Source: Ananas comosus
Lineage: Eukaryota; Streptophyta; Magnoliopsida; Poales; Bromeliaceae
Direction of reading: 5' to 3'
Assembly (NCBI RefSeq): GCF_001540865.1
Contig: NC_033621.1
Coordinates: forward strand, 10,060,832 to 10,124,831
DNA: 64,000 nucleotides
Below, one piece after another: positions 55,084-64,000 of the stretch. The translations under genes and the position numbers were made by a program. The notes beneath the pieces are model-generated. The model was not told the origin of the DNA. It saw only the letters and a program-made list of their open reading frames with translations, and made no database searches. Every line of letters begins with the position of its first letter. Within the stretch, counting starts at the first letter, position 1.

Positions 55084-55610
55084 GTTGATAGGAAAGGTGC
55101 ACTGTATTTAAGGACTCAGTCACAGTGTTTACATATTTCAATCTGACTCAACAAATACGAACGTTAAGTCTATTGCTTGGTAATTTGCTGTTAGGTCTAT
55201 TATGAACCACAACCCCACTCAACTTATTGGGCTTAATCCAACTCAACTTATTTGTCTACATAGGCCTATTATCACTTGGTATGAAGTTGAAATTATTTTA
55301 ACTAATAGTATATCGCCCACAATCCTCCCTCCCACTATTAACATCTGCACCGTTAATGCAACATGTGGGAATCGAACCTGTGCTACTAACTCTGATGGAT
55401 CGTAGGCATTAATAATTTCAAAAGCGTATGTCGTAAAAAGGTTGCACCCATTATACTTAGAGATTCAGCCACAATGCTCATGGGTTTCAACTTGACTGAA
55501 CACATCTGAGTGTTAGATCTATTGTTTGATTTCTTCCCGTACTATTATGGACTGCAGTTTTACTCAACTTATTTAGCTCATCCGACTCAACTTATTAGTT
55601 TCGTATACGG
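55084..55610. repeat. Direct repeats flanking a tRNA-like B-box sequence
   Basis: About 55096-55250 and 55440-55600 are diverged direct repeats (GGACTCAGTCACAGTG / GAGATTCAGCCACAATG; TCTATTG.TTG; GACTCAACTTA). Between them, on the minus strand, lies ACAGGTTCGATTCCCAC (about 55366-55380), which fits a Pol III B box or the T-arm of a tRNA. Could be a small LTR-like element or a SINE; undecided. Confidence 0.5.
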
Positions 55611-57450
55611 AGCAAAATGCTGGTTCCATTTTTAGCCAATAATAAAGCTAACAATAAAGACCCCTGACTTGTGGGTCCCACTTGAATTATTTAGCATGTG
55701 GTGCAGCTACTAACTGACATGTCTAGAAACTTTAATAGCTAGTCCCCATCTTAATGGTTTGGGACCAGATCATGTACCTTTCAAACTATAGGAAAAGTAA
55801 AAAATGTGTTATTGTTGAATTGATTAATTAAAACCTACTCCATCAATTTATTTTCTCAATTCTAATATATCACATGGCAATGAGTCATCAATTGTTACAA
55901 GAAAACTACTTATTTAATAAATCTTCAATGGTCTTATACAAAACTAGAACTAGTATATGAAATATTCCTTTCAAACTTAGATTAATTATTCATTTATATT
56001 TTTAGGTAGAAATTGTGGAAATTAACCCCCTCAACTATTGGCATTTCTATTGGAAATTAACCCCCTCAACTATTTTTTATGGATAAAAACTCCTTAACTT
56101 CTAATTTTCTTTTGTTCGAATTTTTATACTTAGTTAATAAAAGATTTGGTCAAACTTAATGATTTTTTTTTCAGATTATTAACCATTATATAACTGGTCT
56201 AGCAAGTTTTATTTATTAAAAAGTGAATTTAATGACTCTAATATGCATATATATGCTTACTTTTAATAGACTTGAAAAAATTCCTAATATTTCGACGAAA
56301 TTATTTAATTTTAAAAATAAAAGCTAGTAATATTTCAATAAAAAAATAATTGAGGAGAACTAAAATGTCGGATACCTCGTAGTTGAGCCAAAAATTATAA
56401 TTGGGTCAAGTTTTGGGACTAAAATGTTGCGCGTTTTATAGCTCGAGTCATAAATTATAATTAGTTAAAATTGAAGGATTGAAATGTAAGCTACGCAAAT
56501 GTTTTTTTTAAGTAAATTTACAATGGTCGGAATTATATAAATATTCCTTTCAAACAGAGATTAATCATCCACATTTTTATTTGACAAAGAAAAAAAAAAC
56601 CACAATTGTACAAAAGTCATTGGTGGAAGAGTCATCCCCGCATCCGAGGTCACATGGTGTCAGTTTTCGATTTTTCCACACGATGCCAGGCTTTAAATTT
56701 TTTTTTTTTTTTTTTTCACTTTCTTTTATAAAATATTTAGAAGAGCTTTGAAGCTTTAAATCTGGTAAAATATAAAATAGTCGCTTTCAGCTACCACATT
56801 ATCATATTAGGTCTTGTTCGTCTCCGAATAGCTATACTGTGGCATGCAATCGCAAATATTCGTCACACACCTGTGCTCGATCGTCGGTTGGAGCTTTCGC
56901 TCGCCACAATGTTGTATGATGATAGCTGAGATCGATTTCGTCCAGCTTCTAAACTAGCTTCTCGAGTTATAAAATGATTCATAGTTTTTACGAATTCTAG
57001 AAAATTAAGATTTTCTAATAAAAATCATGGTCTAGATTTTTTCTAAAAGTTCTACTATATATATATTCTTGTTTGTTAATACGGTGAGTAATTAGTTAAA
57101 GACACTATTTTTATATCATGAAAAGTCTGAAAAGATTTTAAAAAAATGCTACTTATAGGGCTGTGCATCTAACACACTCAGAGTCAGTAGTACACTAAAC
57201 TTCTTTTAGAGTTTTTAAGAAAAAACTAAAAATTGATGAGACAAGCGAGCAGATCGGCCACCAAAAAGATGGTGTGGTGTAAACTTTACACCTTATATGC
57301 TATAGTTGTATAGATAGTATTGCTCAAAATATTAGAATAGTGCTTTTAGCCATCGCAATATAAAACGCGACCATAAATAATAGTACTTTTACTAAATCAA
57401 TTTTAAAACCAAATTAAGCATGCCCACTGACTTAATTGCCACTCTTTTTT
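55611..57450. other. Intergenic DNA upstream of the peroxidase
   Basis: GGAAATTAACCCCCTCAACTATT occurs twice in tandem (56018 and 56054 approximately), the likely end of another repeat extending to about 56510. A T-run lies at 56700-56715. No gene seen. Confidence 0.5.
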
Positions 57451-57454
57451 GCCC

Positions 57455-63207
<5,753 letters not shown>

Positions 63208-63220
63208 AATATTAAAAAAT

Positions 63221-63591
63221 AGGGTAAATTGCAAATTTGGTGTGGTGGGTGACATTTTGATCCTCAAACTTTAATTTATTGTCATTTCTTGCTCAAACTT
63301 TTGGAATTGGTGCAATTAAGTTCTATAACCCAAATTAGTTGACTAAATATTGATATATTACTAAAATAGAAGTAATGTAATAGTGATGTGATTGATAATA
63401 CACAAATATTTAAAATGTCACATTACTTTTACATCAGCGATCAATGCGTCAATATTTAGTTAATTAAATTAGGTTTTGGAACTTAATTATAACAATTCTG
63501 AAAGTACAAGCTAGAAATTACAACAAATTAAAGTTTGAGCACTAAATGTCATCGGTCTCATAGTTTGAAGAACAAGCATGCAATTTACCGC
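63221..63591. mobile_element. Palindromic TIR element directly after the peroxidase
   Basis: Left AGGGTAAATTGCAAATTTGG..., CTCAAACTTTAATTTATTGTCATTTCT and right ...AAATTACAACAAATTAAAGTTTGAG, AAGCATGCAATTTACCGC are inverted arms of about 170 bp. Target duplication not resolved. Confidence 0.75.
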
Positions 63592-64000
63592 AATAATATA
63601 TAATGTATCTGAACTTAAATCTAAATAGCTTTTTGTGATCACAATAATATGATCAGAGATATACTCTCTCTCTCTCTCTCTCTCTTTCTCTCCTCTTTCT
63701 GGCTCTCTTTCTCATCTTACTTTTTCCTCATCCACAATGGTACTCATAACAGTGCTAGAAAAAAGTCTAAAATGTGGAAGTCACATAGATGATATGGTAC
63801 TGTTTTCAACCAATCACAATTGAATCCTAGAGTTCGCCCATTTTATCACACGGTGTTAGAAAAATAGTTTTGGTGTACTATTTTTCAAAAAGAGAAAATT
63901 TGATTGGTTGGGATATGGGTGACGTAGTGCGACCGCTACATAGAAGACTTTCTCTAGCATTAGAGTCCTCGTCCTCCTGTCAATAATGTGTGTTATTTTT
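63592..64000. other. Intergenic DNA with (CT)n
   Basis: A (CT)n tract at 63664-63686 continues into CT-rich sequence to 63716. No gene in the remainder. Confidence 0.6.

Overview
This window is nuclear DNA from a flowering plant, most likely a monocot. The organism call is an inference. It rests on two spliced plant genes, plant-type repeats (a Tat-lineage Ty3/Gypsy element, a 5S-derived Cassandra-type TRIM, Pack-MULE, hAT, CACTA and Tourist elements, a tRNA-derived SINE), and a GID8 protein that reads closest to monocot forms. The DNA is AT-rich, with assembly gaps of 25 N (26474-26498), 100 N (27347-27446) and 5 N (50896-50900). I see no bacterial, organellar or CRISPR-like content.

Two genes look functional. 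A GID8 homologue (LisH-CTLH-CRA subunit of the GID/CTLH ubiquitin ligase) lies on the minus strand at 30492-34740. It has six exons, and the start codon is the last three bases of exon 1. A secreted class III peroxidase of the AtPRX53/A2 type lies on the plus strand at 57543-63207. It has four exons and two large introns filled with transposons. They point away from each other across about 23 kb of repeats, and nothing suggests they act together.

Region by region: 1-1.4 kb holds an LTR fragment followed by GA/CT microsatellite and GC-rich DNA. 1.6-17.0 kb is a nest. A decayed TIR element was split by a complete 12.4-kb Tat-lineage LTR retrotransposon (1783-14209, perfect 5-bp target duplication GCACC). 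It also contains a 1.16-kb Pack-MULE (14873-16032) with a fragment resembling 4-coumarate:CoA ligase, and it abuts a long inverted repeat. The Tat element's gag-pol is broken by frameshifts, nonsense codons and a mutated RT active site. Downstream of pol it carries a roughly 3-kb antisense gene with two GT-AG introns and plant-mobile-domain-like sequence. 17.3-30 kb is intergenic DNA with TGTCACGCC-type repeats, MITEs and AT-rich tracts. 30.5-34.9 kb is GID8. 35-57 kb is dense with repeats: a tandem Cassandra array (38.07-39.67 kb), a hAT MITE, SINEs, CACTA MITEs, a duplicated segment with a Tourist insertion in one copy, and a 3.4-kb MULE split by another TGTCACGCC repeat. 57.5-63.2 kb is the peroxidase.

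No unmistakably new system is present. The most interesting observations are the intron-bearing antisense gene inside the Tat element, the recombined 5S-derived Cassandra array, two clusters of the GTACCGGTAC palindrome in separate repeats, the start codon at the exon edge in GID8, and a 31-bp duplication of the splice acceptor before peroxidase exon 2.
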